Shown piece after piece: positions 1 to 9,006 of a DNA stretch of 64,000 nt (the first letter of the stretch is position 1; the number at the start of each line of letters is the position of its first letter). The notes under the pieces are model-generated. The model saw nothing but the letters and a program-made list of their open reading frames with translations, had not been told where the DNA came from and did no database searches. The translations under genes were made by a program, and so were the position numbers. The DNA comes from Thermococcus sp. 21S7. GTDB lineage: Archaea > Methanobacteriota_B > Thermococci > Thermococcales > Thermococcaceae. Location: contig NZ_SNUT01000002.1 of the NCBI RefSeq assembly GCF_012027615.1, positions 124,001-188,000 on the forward strand, given 5' to 3'.

Positions 1-654
1 GCCGCCTATCTCTCCATTTACGTCCTTGAGGACGCCCTCTCCGGCGCCGAGGAACATTCCCTCGCTGACGATTCCACGGAAGTTGGCCGGCGGGAGTAAC
101 GCGACAGCCACGCGGTTCCCTTCCTTCACTGTCATGTCGTTGGTGACGACGGTAATAGCTCTATCTCCGATGTTCACGTTGGTAACTAGCAATCGGTCAG
201 CGTTCGGGTGCTTGCCGACGCTCATAACCTCGCCGACCTTTATATCAACTGCTATGACCGGGTCGTTTATCTTCCCAAGGGCGAGGCGCTTGTCGAGGCC
301 GAGGATTGTGTTGAGGAAGAAGCGGACTTTAGCCACCTGCTCCTCGACCTTCTCGCGCTCGCTCTTATCCGCCAGGCTGATGAACTTGTGGTGCCAGTCC
401 TCTCCTCCAAGGGCCTCGATTATGCCGCTGGCCTTCTCCTTCAGGGCCTTCATCTGCGGTGTCTCAATCAGCTCCTTCGGCTCCACGTAGCTGTACCTCA
501 TCGCCTGTATCTCCGGAATCATCTCCTTCGCCAGCTGAATCGCTCCCTTCTTGTTCCACTTCCCCTTGAACTTCGCGTGCTCCACCGTCTTCAGGAACAG
601 CTCCACCGCCTTCTCCGCCACCAGTAAGCGGTAATCCTTGCTCGTGTCCCACAT
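1..654 (-). CDS. tRNA-binding (EMAP/CsaA-like) domain protein, 3' end cut by window
   Basis: The protein begins [21 protein letters not shown] helical N-terminal half (about residues 1-130) precedes an OB-fold of the tRNA-binding type that starts near [23 protein letters not shown]; the pattern G-x-V-x4-HPNADRL followed by [10 protein letters not shown] is typical of EMAP II, CsaA and the MetRS C-terminal domain. It probably binds structured RNA such as tRNA, as a free-standing domain. The ATG follows GGAGGGTGAG at good spacing. The frame stays open to base 1, so the C-terminus is missing. The upstream repeat-protein frame runs into this gene without stopping, which is odd. Family sure, exact role not. 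Confidence 0.8.
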   Translation of the reverse strand, partial: MWDTSKDYRLLVAEKAVELFLKTVEHAKFKGKWNKKGAIQLAKEMIPEIQAMRYSYVEPKELIETPQMKALKEKASGIIEALGGEDWHHKFISLADKSEREKVEEQVAKVRFFLNTILGLDKRLALGKINDPVIAVDIKVGEVMSVGKHPNADRLLVTNVNIGDRAITVVTNDMTVKEGNRVAVALLPPANFRGIVSEGMFLGAGEGVLKDVNGEIGG

Positions 655-1696
655 AATTCTCACCCTCCAGTTCCTCTAAAACGCGGTTCTTAACGCTTTC
701 GTCCCTTATTCCCGCGGCTATCGAACGGGCCCTGGCTTCATCGCCCCAGCGGGCGTGGGCCAGGGCCACCTCCCCAAGGAGCTCCGACGCTATCTTATCG
801 TCCCTGATAACCCCTGCCAGAATCAGCGGCTCATCCAGGAATCCTATGCGGAGGAAGCGCCTAGCTATCCCCTCCAGCTCCCTGTCGGTCGGCCTGAACT
901 TGCCCACGAAGATTATCTCAAGGGCGTCGTCGAAGACCCTCCTGCCGAGCCTCGGCTGCTCGTGGAGGTAGAGCCAGTATGCCAGCTCAAGCATGGCTAC
1001 GGCTCTTCCCTCAAGCGGGAGGAAGCGCATCATTGAAATCGCGGGCTCTACCTCCCCCTTCTCAAGGAGCTCCTCCACCGCCGCTTTGCCCCTCTTCAAA
1101 ACGTCCTTTATCAGCTCCATCTTGTCCTCAATGTGCTTTGCCTGGAGTTTGAAGAATATCGAGGCGTAAACGTCCCGGGCAAGCTCGTAGAATCCCAGGG
1201 CCATTTCGTTGGGTACCTCGTCGGCGCTCTTCTCAATCAGCCGGGCGACCTTTATGAGCGATGACGTTGCCGCCGATGACAGCCCCCGCGAGGCCTGGAG
1301 GAGCTCTACGGCCTCCCTGAAAAGCCTCAAGCCATCTTTATAGCGGTCCGAGAGGACAAGGTTCCTTCCTATTCCTGCCAGCACCTCTCCCCTTACCCTC
1401 GGAGAGTCTATGCTCCCCGCGATGCCCACGGCGTTTTCAAAGTACGCCTCCGCGTCCCTGTCCCGGTCAAGCGTGTAGAGCGCCCTTCCGAGGATGGAAT
1501 ACGCTAAGGCCTTCTCCGGCGTTCCACCCACTGATTCAAGCGTATCCAGCATGTGGCTTAGGACTTCGTCCCGCGGAAAGGCCGTCAGGACTTCGGTTAA
1601 GGCTATCAGGCGCTTTATCCGGTCTCCGATACCCAGCGCATTCCTCAGTGCGTTTTTATAGTCCCCTTTGGATAGGTAAAGCTCCACGGCCTCCAC
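464..1696 (-). CDS. TPR/HEAT-like helical repeat protein; 3' end runs into next gene
   Basis: An all-helical protein with repeated pairs such as [26 protein letters not shown] and [20 protein letters not shown], resembling tetratricopeptide repeats; no catalytic motif is visible. A smaller relative lies near 21.5 kb. The GTG start follows GGTGGT; a TTG 12 bases further upstream is the alternative. After LEELEGENY the frame has no stop and reads about 190 bases into the tRNA-binding gene, giving a Gly/Glu-rich, unnatural-looking tail. The natural end is therefore probably near the neighbour's start, with the stop lost or shifted. Likely a protein-protein interaction scaffold, but this is inference from fold only. 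Confidence 0.55.
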   Translation of the reverse strand: MEAVELYLSKGDYKNALRNALGIGDRIKRLIALTEVLTAFPRDEVLSHMLDTLESVGGTPEKALAYSILGRALYTLDRDRDAEAYFENAVGIAGSIDSPRVRGEVLAGIGRNLVLSDRYKDGLRLFREAVELLQASRGLSSAATSSLIKVARLIEKSADEVPNEMALGFYELARDVYASIFFKLQAKHIEDKMELIKDVLKRGKAAVEELLEKGEVEPAISMMRFLPLEGRAVAMLELAYWLYLHEQPRLGRRVFDDALEIIFVGKFRPTDRELEGIARRFLRIGFLDEPLILAGVIRDDKIASELLGEVALAHARWGDEARARSIAAGIRDESVKNRVLEELEGENYVGHEQGLPLTGGGEGGGAVPEDGGAREVQGEVEQEGSDSAGEGDDSGDTGDEVQLRGAEGAD

Positions 1697-1746
1697 GAGA
1701 ACCACCAACCGCTGGAAGTAGGGGACGAAAGTAAAAAAGGCTATCG

Positions 1747-2073
1747 CTAACCCTTGACCTTCTTATCCCAGTTCTCAAGCATCGTGTCGAGCGCCAAGAG
1801 GCTGTTGAGCCTCAGGCGAACCTTCCGGTTCTCCCAGTCTATGGAACCCTTGAACTCGTTGAGCAGGGCGAAGACCTTTTCAGCCTCTTTCCCCGGAAGG
1901 TTCCTCCCGTAGAACTCCTCACCGCAGTGGGGGCACTTGAAGACGAAACTTTCGAAGGTTTCCATGAACTTTTCTCGTTCTTGAAAAATCGCATCCGCGT
2001 TCTCAAGGGCTAGCATCTGCTCTATAAGTTCCGCCCAGTCGAGGGAACTGCCGCAGAGCGGGCACTTTGCCAT
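1747..2073 (-). CDS. small zinc-ribbon protein
   Basis: About 108 residues beginning MAKCPLCGSSLDWAELIEQ. Two CPxCG knuckles (CPLCG near residue 4 and CPHCGEEFYGR near residue 47) should bind one zinc ion. The rest is predicted helical with a basic C-terminus. ATG was chosen over an upstream TTG because GGAGGT sits eight bases before it; the TTG touches the Shine-Dalgarno. It starts one base after the stop of the DHH phosphoesterase, so the two are almost surely co-transcribed. No specific function recognised; nucleic-acid or protein binding would fit. Confidence 0.7.
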   Translation of the reverse strand: MAKCPLCGSSLDWAELIEQMLALENADAIFQEREKFMETFESFVFKCPHCGEEFYGRNLPGKEAEKVFALLNEFKGSIDWENRKVRLRLNSLLALDTMLENWDKKVKG

Positions 2074-2074
2074 A

Positions 2075-3058
2075 TCAATCAACCTCCCTCAAAAACCTCT
2101 CAATCTCCTTCAGGATCAGCTTTATAGCCTCATCGAGGTTCTTCCTTCCGTTCGCCCCGGCGGCGCCGGCGTGGCCGCCGCCCGAGCCGTCTATGACCGG
2201 CCCGACCTTCTCCATTATCTTCCCGAGGTGCAGGCCCTTCTTCACGAGGTTTTCTTTTGCCCTCGCCGAAATCCTCACTCCCTTCTTCTCACTCCCAACC
2301 ACCGCAATATCGGCGCCGAGGTTCAGGAACGTCTTGCATGCGAGGGATTCGTAGGCAGAAACCCTGGAGACCGCTATGATGTACCTTCTGAACTTCCTTA
2401 TCTCCATCCTCTGGCAGGCCTTGAGAACGGCCATACGCTTTGCCTGGTCTATGTTCTCGTCGCTGACGGGGGCCACGAGCTGGAAAATCTCACCCATCTG
2501 GACCGGAAAGCGCTCCAGCATCTCGCTCAGAGCCTTGAATGTCTTCGCGTTCGCGAAGCGGAAGTTTGCAGTGTCGGTGACTATTCCGGCGAGAAGGGCC
2601 TTAACGGCTTTCTCATCGTAGAAGTCGAGATATTTGAACAGCTCCCAGACTATCTCGGCCGTGGAGGTGCGCGATGAATCGACGACGGCTATATCGGCTC
2701 TGATCGGCTTCTCCTTCTCGGCATGGTGGTCTATGACGATGACTGTCTTACCGCGCGGAATCTCGATGGGTTCGAGCTGTTCGAGGGAGGAGGTGTCGAA
2801 GATTACCACCACGTCCTCCCGAACAGGGGGGTCCTTTTCGAGCGGAACGGGTGAGAGGGTGAGCAGTCTCTTGGCGTAGGAGGAGACGCTCTGGGCGACG
2901 CCTATTCTCACGTTTTCAACGCCGATTGATTTGAGATAGAGGGCAAACGCTATCGCCGAGCCGAGGGAATCGGGGTCGGCGTTGTGGTGGCAGAGGAGGA
3001 GGAAAGATTTATCCCGTGAGCGCTGCAGGAAGCGTTTAAGCCTTATTTTTCCCCTCAT
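2075..3058 (-). CDS. DHH-family phosphoesterase (NrnA/RecJ-like)
   Basis: A two-domain DHH/DHHA1 protein of about 327 residues. The metal-binding motifs are HHNADPDSLGSA (about residue 25), VVVIFDTSS, the signature VIDHH (about residue 112) and DTANFRF; the C-terminal DHHA1 domain has the substrate motif GSGGGHAGAAG (about residue 295). This family hydrolyses phosphodiesters in short oligonucleotides, cyclic dinucleotides or pAp, using Mn2+. It is the size of stand-alone NrnA-like enzymes and shorter than bacterial RecJ. The ATG lies six codons inside the end of the DUF3194 gene and follows GAGGGAGAT. Substrate cannot be told from sequence. Confidence 0.85.
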   Translation of the reverse strand: MRGKIRLKRFLQRSRDKSFLLLCHHNADPDSLGSAIAFALYLKSIGVENVRIGVAQSVSSYAKRLLTLSPVPLEKDPPVREDVVVIFDTSSLEQLEPIEIPRGKTVIVIDHHAEKEKPIRADIAVVDSSRTSTAEIVWELFKYLDFYDEKAVKALLAGIVTDTANFRFANAKTFKALSEMLERFPVQMGEIFQLVAPVSDENIDQAKRMAVLKACQRMEIRKFRRYIIAVSRVSAYESLACKTFLNLGADIAVVGSEKKGVRISARAKENLVKKGLHLGKIMEKVGPVIDGSGGGHAGAAGANGRKNLDEAIKLILKEIERFLREVD

Positions 3059-3368
3059 CCGCAATCTCCCTCAGCTTTCTCTCAACTGCCGCGTAGGCCT
3101 TCTCAAGGGCCTCGTCTATTAGCCCCTCAACGTCCACCTTCACGAAGATTGGAACCTCCAGGTAGACCTCAACCTCAAGGTCGAGGGTCTCGCCGTGGTT
3201 TATCCTCATCGTAACCTCTATATCCTTGACGTCGCTCCTGTTGAGGACGTCGAAGACGTGCTTGATTATCGTCTCCTGCGCAAGCTCGCCGATTTCTATT
3301 ATCTGCTCCTCGCTCAGCTCAGGCAGACCGATGTGGATAACCTTTCTCCCGCTGGCTCCCTCGTCCAT
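3036..3368 (-). CDS. DUF3194 protein next to prefoldin
   Basis: A small acidic protein of about 110 residues, beginning MDEGASGRKVIHIGLPELSE. An N-terminal helix is followed by a beta-rich segment (DIEVTMRINHGETLDLEVEVYLEVPIFVKVD) and a basic C-terminal helix. It matches my memory of the DUF3194 family that sits beside prefoldin beta in Thermococcales. The start follows GGTGGTAGCG. The 38 residues upstream in the open frame are Arg/Ser-rich and belong to no start. It overlaps the downstream DHH gene. Function unknown; the neighbourhood suggests a link to protein folding or RNA turnover. Confidence 0.72.
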   Translation of the reverse strand: MDEGASGRKVIHIGLPELSEEQIIEIGELAQETIIKHVFDVLNRSDVKDIEVTMRINHGETLDLEVEVYLEVPIFVKVDVEGLIDEALEKAYAAVERKLREIADEGKNKA

Positions 3369-3396
3369 CGCTACCACCCAAATGAAAGAGAAGAGG

Positions 3397-3747
3397 TCAG
3401 CCCGCGGTGGGTCTGAGGGCGGACTGTATCTTCGCGGTAAGCTCCTTGAGCTTCTCGTTGAGCTTCTTTTCCTGCCTCTCAAGGGCGTTCAGGCGAACTT
3501 CCAGGGTCTCGACCTTCTCCTCCAGCTCCCCAACGGCCTTAGCCTTGTCGGTCTTGACGATGAGCGTTCCAACGGTCTTGTAGATGACGGTTCCGTCCTC
3601 GACCTTCTCAAGCTCTTCCAACGCTTTCTTTGCCTCGGTGAGTTCAAGCTGGATCTTCTGCTTCTGCTGGATGACGAGCTGGAGCTGCTGCTGGTAGCTC
3701 TCAAGCTGGCCGAGCATGGCCTGAACCTGGGGCGGGATGTTCTGCAT
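3397..3747 (-). CDS. pfdB: prefoldin subunit beta
   Basis: About 116 residues starting MQNIPPQVQAMLGQLESYQQ. Two long coiled-coil helices flank a short beta hairpin (VIYKTVGTLIVKTDKAKAV), the layout of beta-type prefoldin. Four beta and two alpha subunits form the jellyfish-shaped hexamer that holds unfolded proteins and hands them to the thermosome in the cytoplasm. Size is normal. The ATG has GGAGGT in front, and a TATA-like CTTAAA lies on this strand near 3800. It heads an operon with DUF3194, the DHH phosphoesterase and the zinc-ribbon gene. Confidence 0.92.
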   Translation of the reverse strand: MQNIPPQVQAMLGQLESYQQQLQLVIQQKQKIQLELTEAKKALEELEKVEDGTVIYKTVGTLIVKTDKAKAVGELEEKVETLEVRLNALERQEKKLNEKLKELTAKIQSALRPTAG

Positions 3748-3883
3748 GAGACACACCTCCGTAATCGTAATGCCGGGTTAGAATAAGGGAGGGAGTTTAA
3801 GAAACTTGTGATGGTGGGTCCATAATCTACATTGCTATATAGAATCTATATTTATCTTGATACAACTATAAATTATTGCGGAA

Positions 3884-3920
3884 AGGTTTATATTCAATGC
3901 CCCAAAGTGGTAATCGGTGA
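3884..3920 (+). promoter_or_regulatory. pstS promoter and Shine-Dalgarno
   Basis: TTTATATT at 3887-3894 is a clear archaeal TATA box preceded by the purine-rich GAAAGG (BRE-like). Transcription should start about 25 bases later, close to GGTGA at 3916-3920, which serves the ATG at 3926. The 100 bases before it are very AT-rich, with several TATA-like steps and room for a phosphate-responsive regulator, but I see no clear palindrome. Confidence 0.6.
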
Positions 3921-3925
3921 AAGCC

Positions 3926-5095
3926 ATGAAGCGGTTCGCGGCACTGCTGCTGGTGTTTCTGCTCGGAATTGCCGTCCTGTCGAGCGGTTGCATAAGCTCC
4001 ACTGGGGAGGACAAAAGCCCAACAAGCAGCTCAACGGCCAAGTCCACGTCCACGGTCACCCAGGGGGCCAAAGCCGACGTCAAGGTTATAACCATCCGCA
4101 CGACCGGAGCGACCTTCCCGCAGTACCAGATTCAAAAGTGGATTGAGGCCTACATGAAGGCCCACCCGGACGTTAGGATCGAGTACGAGGGCGGCGGAAG
4201 CGGCCACGGTCAGGAGGCCTTCCTGAAAGGCCTCACGGACATAGGAAGGAGCGACCCGCCGGTTAAGGAGTCCACGTGGAAGAAGTTCCTGAAGACAGGC
4301 GACCAGCCCCTCCAGTTCCCGGAGATAGTCGGTGCGGTGGTCGTTGCCTACAACGTGCCCGGCCTCGATGAGCTCAAGCTCGACGGCGAAACCCTCGCGA
4401 AGATTTTCATGGGGGAGATAGAGTACTGGGACGACGAGGCGATAAAGAAGCTCAACCCGGACGCGAAGCTCCCGCACGAGAAGATAATCGTCGTCCACAG
4501 GAGCGACGCGAGCGGAACGACGGCGATATTCACCACCTACCTCACCCTCGTGAGCAAGGAGTTCGCCGAGAAGGTGGGGGCAGGAAAACTCGTCAACTGG
4601 CCGGTGGACAAGATGGGAAGGGGAATCGGCGGAAAGGGCAACCCCGGAGTTGTCCAGGCCCTCAAGAGCACCAAGTACAGCATAGCCTACACTGAGCTCT
4701 CCTTCGCCATAGAGGAGAACCTCAAGGTTGCCGCCCTCAAGAACAGGGACGGGAACTTCGTCAAGCCTACGGACGAGACCATTAAGGCGGCCGTTTCGGC
4801 CCTCAAGTCCAAAATCCCGGACCCGACCGAGGGCTACAAGGAGGACCTCAAGGGGCTCCTCAACGCGCCCGGCGAGAACGCCTACCCGGTAGTGGCATTC
4901 ACTCACCTGCTCGTCTGGCAGAACAGGGAAGGAAAGCACTACAGCCCCGAGAAGGCCAGGGAAATAAAGGAGTTCCTGAAGTGGGTCCTCACCGAGGGCC
5001 AGAGGGAGGAGTACCTCGCCCCGGGCTACGTCGGCCTCCCGAAGGACGTCGCGGAAATCGGGCTTAACGCTGTTGACATGATTCAGACCGGCTGA
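3926..5095 (+). CDS. pstS: phosphate ABC transporter substrate-binding lipoprotein PstS
   Basis: A lipoprotein signal ends in LSSGC (Cys22 is the anchor), followed by a Ser/Thr-rich linker, as in many Thermococcus binding proteins. The mature part has PBP-like phosphate-binding features: GGGSGHGQEAFLKGLTDIGRSDPP near residue 85 and HRSDASGTTAIFTTYL near residue 190 (phosphate-loop serine and threonine). It captures phosphate outside the membrane and delivers it to PstCA. ATG chosen over the GTG three codons upstream because GGTGA is spaced correctly for it. First gene of the pst operon; length about 389 residues is usual. Confidence 0.93.
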   Translation: MKRFAALLLVFLLGIAVLSSGCISSTGEDKSPTSSSTAKSTSTVTQGAKADVKVITIRTTGATFPQYQIQKWIEAYMKAHPDVRIEYEGGGSGHGQEAFLKGLTDIGRSDPPVKESTWKKFLKTGDQPLQFPEIVGAVVVAYNVPGLDELKLDGETLAKIFMGEIEYWDDEAIKKLNPDAKLPHEKIIVVHRSDASGTTAIFTTYLTLVSKEFAEKVGAGKLVNWPVDKMGRGIGGKGNPGVVQALKSTKYSIAYTELSFAIEENLKVAALKNRDGNFVKPTDETIKAAVSALKSKIPDPTEGYKEDLKGLLNAPGENAYPVVAFTHLLVWQNREGKHYSPEKAREIKEFLKWVLTEGQREEYLAPGYVGLPKDVAEIGLNAVDMIQTG

Positions 5096-5120
5096 CTCTT
5101 CTCCCTTTTTGGTGGTGGCC

Positions 5121-5909
5121 ATGAAGGTCGGCGTGAACACCTTCATAGTCAGGGAGGTCAGCGGGAACGGCTTCCCCCTCGATGAACTGGGCGTTGAGGT
5201 CCTTGAGCTCGGCTTCGACGACGTTGAGGTGCTCACTGAGAATGGCATCAACTGGGACGTCCTGAAGAACCTAGCCGGCCTCGGAGTCGAGTTCACACTC
5301 CACGCGCCGACGTCGGACGGGGGGAACGTCAGCGTTGACCTCGGCCACTACAGCAGGATGAACGTCGTGACCATGGAGCGGGTCTTCAGGGTGGCGAGCG
5401 CCCTCGACGCGAGCGTAGTCGTCATCCACGGGGGCGACATCAGGGAGAGCTACCACAGGGCCTTCGCCAACACGAGGAGACAGCTCATGGAGATTTCGGC
5501 CATCGCTGAGGACTACGGGGTTGAACTGCTCATGGAGAACCTCACCGATGCTAGGGTCGGCGCGTTTCCCCACGAGCTGCTGCCATTCATAGATGAGAAC
5601 GTCGGAATCTGCCTCGACGTCGGGCACGCCTTCCTGACGGCCATGAAGTACGGCGTTCCAATGGACGAGTTCGCCCTGCTGAAGGCCGAGGAAGCCCACG
5701 TCCACGACAACAACGGCGAGAGAGACGAGCATCTACCGCCGGGTGAGGGCATGATAGGGAAGAACTACATAGGGAGGCTCGTGGGGGCGGTGAGGCCCGA
5801 CTACGTTGTCCTTGAAATCCGGTGCTTCTCAAGGCCGGAGAGCGTTTTTGAGTCCATAGAGTTTGCCAAGTCCATTGGCAGGGTCAGGATAAGGGAGGTG
5901 GCGAGATGA
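5121..5909 (+). CDS. sugar phosphate isomerase/epimerase-like TIM barrel inside pst operon
   Basis: About 262 residues beginning MKVGVNTFIVREVSG. It is an AP-endonuclease-2/xylose-isomerase-like TIM barrel with metal-ligand-like residues at TLHAP, VIHGGD, LLMENL, CLDVGHA and AHVHDNNGERDEH. Known relatives are isomerases, epimerases or endonuclease IV; the substrate cannot be assigned. The ATG has GGTGGTGGCC directly upstream. It lies 25 bases after pstS and overlaps pstC by four bases (ATGA), so it belongs to the phosphate operon, an unusual insertion between binding protein and permease. A role in phosphate-related sugar or nucleotide metabolism is inference. Confidence 0.78.
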   Translation: MKVGVNTFIVREVSGNGFPLDELGVEVLELGFDDVEVLTENGINWDVLKNLAGLGVEFTLHAPTSDGGNVSVDLGHYSRMNVVTMERVFRVASALDASVVVIHGGDIRESYHRAFANTRRQLMEISAIAEDYGVELLMENLTDARVGAFPHELLPFIDENVGICLDVGHAFLTAMKYGVPMDEFALLKAEEAHVHDNNGERDEHLPPGEGMIGKNYIGRLVGAVRPDYVVLEIRCFSRPESVFESIEFAKSIGRVRIREVAR

Positions 5910-6820
5910 GGGACGCTTTCAAGACCGTGACGTTTCCCGCTGTCCTCGTCGTTTTTATCCTCTTCGCCGGCATGCTGTTCGTTTACTTCACCAACGCGGT
6001 GCCGGCCTTCCACCGCTTTGGGATTGGCGTCTACCTGAATAACGTGTGGATGGCCGCCGAGAACCCGGAAGACGAGATCTACGGCGTCGCCGCGGCGATA
6101 TGGGGGAGCATTTACACCTCACTGATTGCAATAGCGCTCGCACTCCCGCTTTCGATTTCGTACTCTGTTTTCGTCGTTGACTACGCCCCAAAGTGGCTTA
6201 AGAACCCCCTCATCGTCGTCTCCGACATAATGGCCGGGCTCCCGACGATAATCTACGGCCTCTGGGGGGCTCTCGTCCTCGTCCCGTTCCTCAGGGAGCA
6301 CGTCATGAAGCCCCTTCACGAGCACCTCTCCTTCATCCCGCTCTTCTCCTACCCGCCGACGACCGGCTACAGCTACTTCTCGGCCGGCGTCCTGCTCGCG
6401 ATTATGATTACCCCCTTCGCCTCGGCTGTAATCAGGGAGGCCTACTCGATGGTCCCCTTCACCTACCGCGAGGCGGTCTACGCGCTCGGCGCGACGAGGT
6501 TCGAGGCGACGAGGCTCCTCCTCGGCTACATAAGGCCCGCGATAGTTTCCGGAACCATACTCGCCTTCGGAAGGGCTATAGGAGAGACGGTAGCGGTGTC
6601 CCTCGTCATAGGAAACACCTTCAACATGACGTGCCAATTATTCGCCCCGGGCTACACCGTCTCGTCGCTCATAGCGAACCAGTTCGGCAACGCGTTCATC
6701 TACGAGTACATGACGCCGGTTCTCTACGCCGCGGGCCTCGCGCTCTTCGCGATAGGTCTCGCCGTGAACCTGCTCGGCCTCAGGATACTCCGGAGGTGGG
6801 AAGAGAATGTCAAGGCCTGA
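5906..6820 (+). CDS. pstC: phosphate ABC transporter permease PstC
   Basis: About 304 residues with roughly six membrane segments. The first is FPAVLVVFILFAGMLFVYF. The binding-protein-dependent permease motif lies in TYREAVYALGATRFEATRLLLGYIRPAIVSG, the EAA loop that docks on PstB. It forms the membrane channel with PstA. The ATG overlaps the TGA of the TIM-barrel gene, and its end overlaps pstA by 14 bases, implying tight translational coupling. PstC is told from PstA by position and by its N-terminal periplasmic stretch. Confidence 0.9.
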   Translation: MRDAFKTVTFPAVLVVFILFAGMLFVYFTNAVPAFHRFGIGVYLNNVWMAAENPEDEIYGVAAAIWGSIYTSLIAIALALPLSISYSVFVVDYAPKWLKNPLIVVSDIMAGLPTIIYGLWGALVLVPFLREHVMKPLHEHLSFIPLFSYPPTTGYSYFSAGVLLAIMITPFASAVIREAYSMVPFTYREAVYALGATRFEATRLLLGYIRPAIVSGTILAFGRAIGETVAVSLVIGNTFNMTCQLFAPGYTVSSLIANQFGNAFIYEYMTPVLYAAGLALFAIGLAVNLLGLRILRRWEENVKA

Positions 6821-7640
6821 GACGAGGAGGCTCAAGGAGAAGGCATTCCTGGCCTGCGTAGGGGCCCTGACCTTCCTCGCAATCCTCCCGCTCTTCCACA
6901 TCATCCTCACGGTCACGGCGAAGGGCCTGCCGGTCATAGCGGAGCGCGGGAGGACGTTCATCACCGGCACGCTCTCGGAGGGTGGAATCGGGCCGGCCAT
7001 AGCCGGAACCTTCCTGCTGACCTTCCTCTCGGCCCTCCTCGGGCTCCCCGTGGCCTTCCTCGTCGGCCTCTACGCCTACGAGTTCCCGAACAGCACCATA
7101 GGCAGGTGGACGAAGACGCTCCTCCAGATAATGCTCGAATTCCCGACGATACTCGTCGGGGTCTTCGTGATGCAGGCCTTAGTAGTCCCGATGGGGACCT
7201 ACTCCGCCATAGCCGGCGCGCTGGCCCTCGCGATAATCCTCACACCTTACGTCGCCGTCTACACCCACGAGGCTATGCGCGAGATACCCTTCACCTACCG
7301 CGAGGCGGCCTTCTCCCTCGGGCTCACGAGGGCGAAGGTCCTCTTCCGGGTCCTGGCGCCGATGGCGAAGCGCGGAATCCTGACCGGAGTCCTCATAGGC
7401 CTCGCCAAGGTTGCCGGAGAAACGGCACCGCTCCTCTTCACCGCCGGCGGGCTCTACGAGAGCTACCCCCACTCCGTGACGAAGCCGGTCGGCGCAATCC
7501 CGCTCCTCATCTACCAGCTCGTCCAGAGCCCGAGTAAGATGGACCACCAGACGGCGTGGGGGGCCTCGCTCGTCCTCCTGCTGATTTTCCTCGGGATATT
7601 CGTCCCGATAAGGCTCAGCCTTAGGGAGGTGAAACTGTGA
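6807..7640 (+). CDS. pstA: phosphate ABC transporter permease PstA
   Basis: About 277 residues and six membrane spans. The EAA loop is [32 protein letters not shown]. The membrane-spanning stretch [23 protein letters not shown] and the C-terminal [34 protein letters not shown] are typical of PstA. It pairs with PstC in the phosphate importer. It starts inside the end of pstC and ends in a GTGA overlap with pstB. Confidence 0.9.
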   Translation: MSRPETRRLKEKAFLACVGALTFLAILPLFHIILTVTAKGLPVIAERGRTFITGTLSEGGIGPAIAGTFLLTFLSALLGLPVAFLVGLYAYEFPNSTIGRWTKTLLQIMLEFPTILVGVFVMQALVVPMGTYSAIAGALALAIILTPYVAVYTHEAMREIPFTYREAAFSLGLTRAKVLFRVLAPMAKRGILTGVLIGLAKVAGETAPLLFTAGGLYESYPHSVTKPVGAIPLLIYQLVQSPSKMDHQTAWGASLVLLLIFLGIFVPIRLSLREVKL

Positions 7641-8395
7641 ACCGCGCGATTGAGACGAAGAACCTGAACGTCTACTACGGCTCAAACCACGTTATCAAGG
7701 GCGTCGACCTCCAGATTCCCGAGAGGGGCGTCTTCGCCCTCATGGGCCCGAGCGGCTGCGGAAAATCGACGATGCTGAGGACATTCAACAGGCTGATAGA
7801 ACTCAACGAGAGCGCGAGGGTCGAGGGGGAGGTCAGGCTCTTCGGAGAGAACATATACTCCCCCGATGTCGACCCGATAGAGGTGAGGAGGCAGGTGGGG
7901 ATGGTCTTCCAGTATCCGAACCCCTTCCCGCACCTGACGATTTACGAGAACGTGGCCCTCGGACTGAAGCTGAACAACCTGCTCCCCAGGGAGGAGATGC
8001 CTGAGAGGGTCGAGTGGGCGCTGAAGAAGGCCGCCCTCTGGGATGAGGTCAGGGACAGGCTCAACGATTATCCCTCGAACTTATCCGGCGGTCAGAGGCA
8101 GAGGCTTGTGATAGCGCGGGCCCTCGCGATGAAGCCGAGAATCCTCCTGATGGACGAGCCGACTGCAAACATAGACCCGGTGGGGACTGCGAAGATTGAG
8201 GAGCTCCTGTTCGAGCTGAAGGGGGAGTACACGATAGTCCTCGTCACCCACTCCCCGGCGCAGGCGGCGCGCGTTTCGGACTGGGTGGCCTTCCTCTACC
8301 TCGGGAAGCTAATCGAGGTGGGCCCGACGAGGAAGGTCTTCGAGAACCCGGAGCACGAGCTGACCGAGAAGTACGTGACGGGGGCGCTGGGATGA
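7637..8395 (+). CDS. pstB: phosphate ABC transporter ATPase PstB
   Basis: A 252-residue ABC ATPase. Walker A is GPSGCGKST (about residue 36), the Q-loop is [10 protein letters not shown], the signature is LSGGQRQRL (about residue 150) and Walker B is [13 protein letters not shown], with the switch histidine in [10 protein letters not shown]. These fit PstB closely, including the YPNPFP sequence after the Q-loop. It powers phosphate import at the inner face of the membrane. The GTG start overlaps the pstA stop (GTGA), and its TGA overlaps the start of the first phoU. Confidence 0.95.
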   Translation: MNRAIETKNLNVYYGSNHVIKGVDLQIPERGVFALMGPSGCGKSTMLRTFNRLIELNESARVEGEVRLFGENIYSPDVDPIEVRRQVGMVFQYPNPFPHLTIYENVALGLKLNNLLPREEMPERVEWALKKAALWDEVRDRLNDYPSNLSGGQRQRLVIARALAMKPRILLMDEPTANIDPVGTAKIEELLFELKGEYTIVLVTHSPAQAARVSDWVAFLYLGKLIEVGPTRKVFENPEHELTEKYVTGALG

Positions 8396-8997
8396 AGTGG
8401 AAGGCGATGGAGAAGGCCCGGAACCTGCTGGAAGAGCTCGGGGGGATGGTTCTGAACGGCATGGAGACCCTTGAGAGGGAGGCCAAGGAAAATGAGCCCG
8501 GGGAAGTCGAGGACCTCTTCTGGGAGGCCGTACATCTGAGGATGAAGCTCAACGACATCCTGATAGAGATACTGCTCCGCTATCAGCCCCTCGCGAGGGA
8601 GTTGCGCTTCGTCCGCTCGGCCCTCGATTCCTCCTATGACCTCTACAGGATAGCGAGGCACCTGTCGAGGATGGAGGCCCTCCTCTTCATAGGGAGCCCG
8701 GAGTGCGCCCGGGATGTGGCGGTTGATGGGCTGAGCCTCCTGCGGTCATGGCTGGCCATTGGAATCGAGTCGCTGGTCAGGGAGAAGCCCTACCCCGTGG
8801 AGGAGCTCCCCTTCCTTGAATTGTCCTTTGAGGAGTTCTGGAAGGGGAACGTTAAGACGGAGAACCCGATGGTCATGGCGACGCTGATGCACTGTGAGGG
8901 GATTTACAATCACACAAAGAACGTTCTCCGCTCGGCACTCTACTACCTTGAGGGTTCGAAGGGGCTCGAAAGGGCCCCGATACTCTTCGTCTCGTGA
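8392..8997 (+). CDS. phoU: PhoU-like phosphate regulator, first copy
   Basis: About 201 residues, all helical. The PhoU pattern is recognisable in [35 protein letters not shown], with the acidic and aromatic residues that line metal sites in PhoU proteins, but the second half (from about residue 100) is diverged. PhoU proteins adjust Pst activity to phosphate supply in the cytoplasm. The ATG overlaps the pstB stop. It is followed nine bases later by a second, more canonical copy. The two may form a heteromer. Confidence 0.82.
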   Translation: MKWKAMEKARNLLEELGGMVLNGMETLEREAKENEPGEVEDLFWEAVHLRMKLNDILIEILLRYQPLARELRFVRSALDSSYDLYRIARHLSRMEALLFIGSPECARDVAVDGLSLLRSWLAIGIESLVREKPYPVEELPFLELSFEEFWKGNVKTENPMVMATLMHCEGIYNHTKNVLRSALYYLEGSKGLERAPILFVS

Positions 8998-9006
8998 GGT
9001 GGTAGC

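Noticed and set aside
4031-5296. 421-codon frame antisense to pstS
   Set aside because: Arg/Leu/Glu-rich composition typical of reverse-strand shadows in GC-rich genes, with no start signal; pstS is certain.
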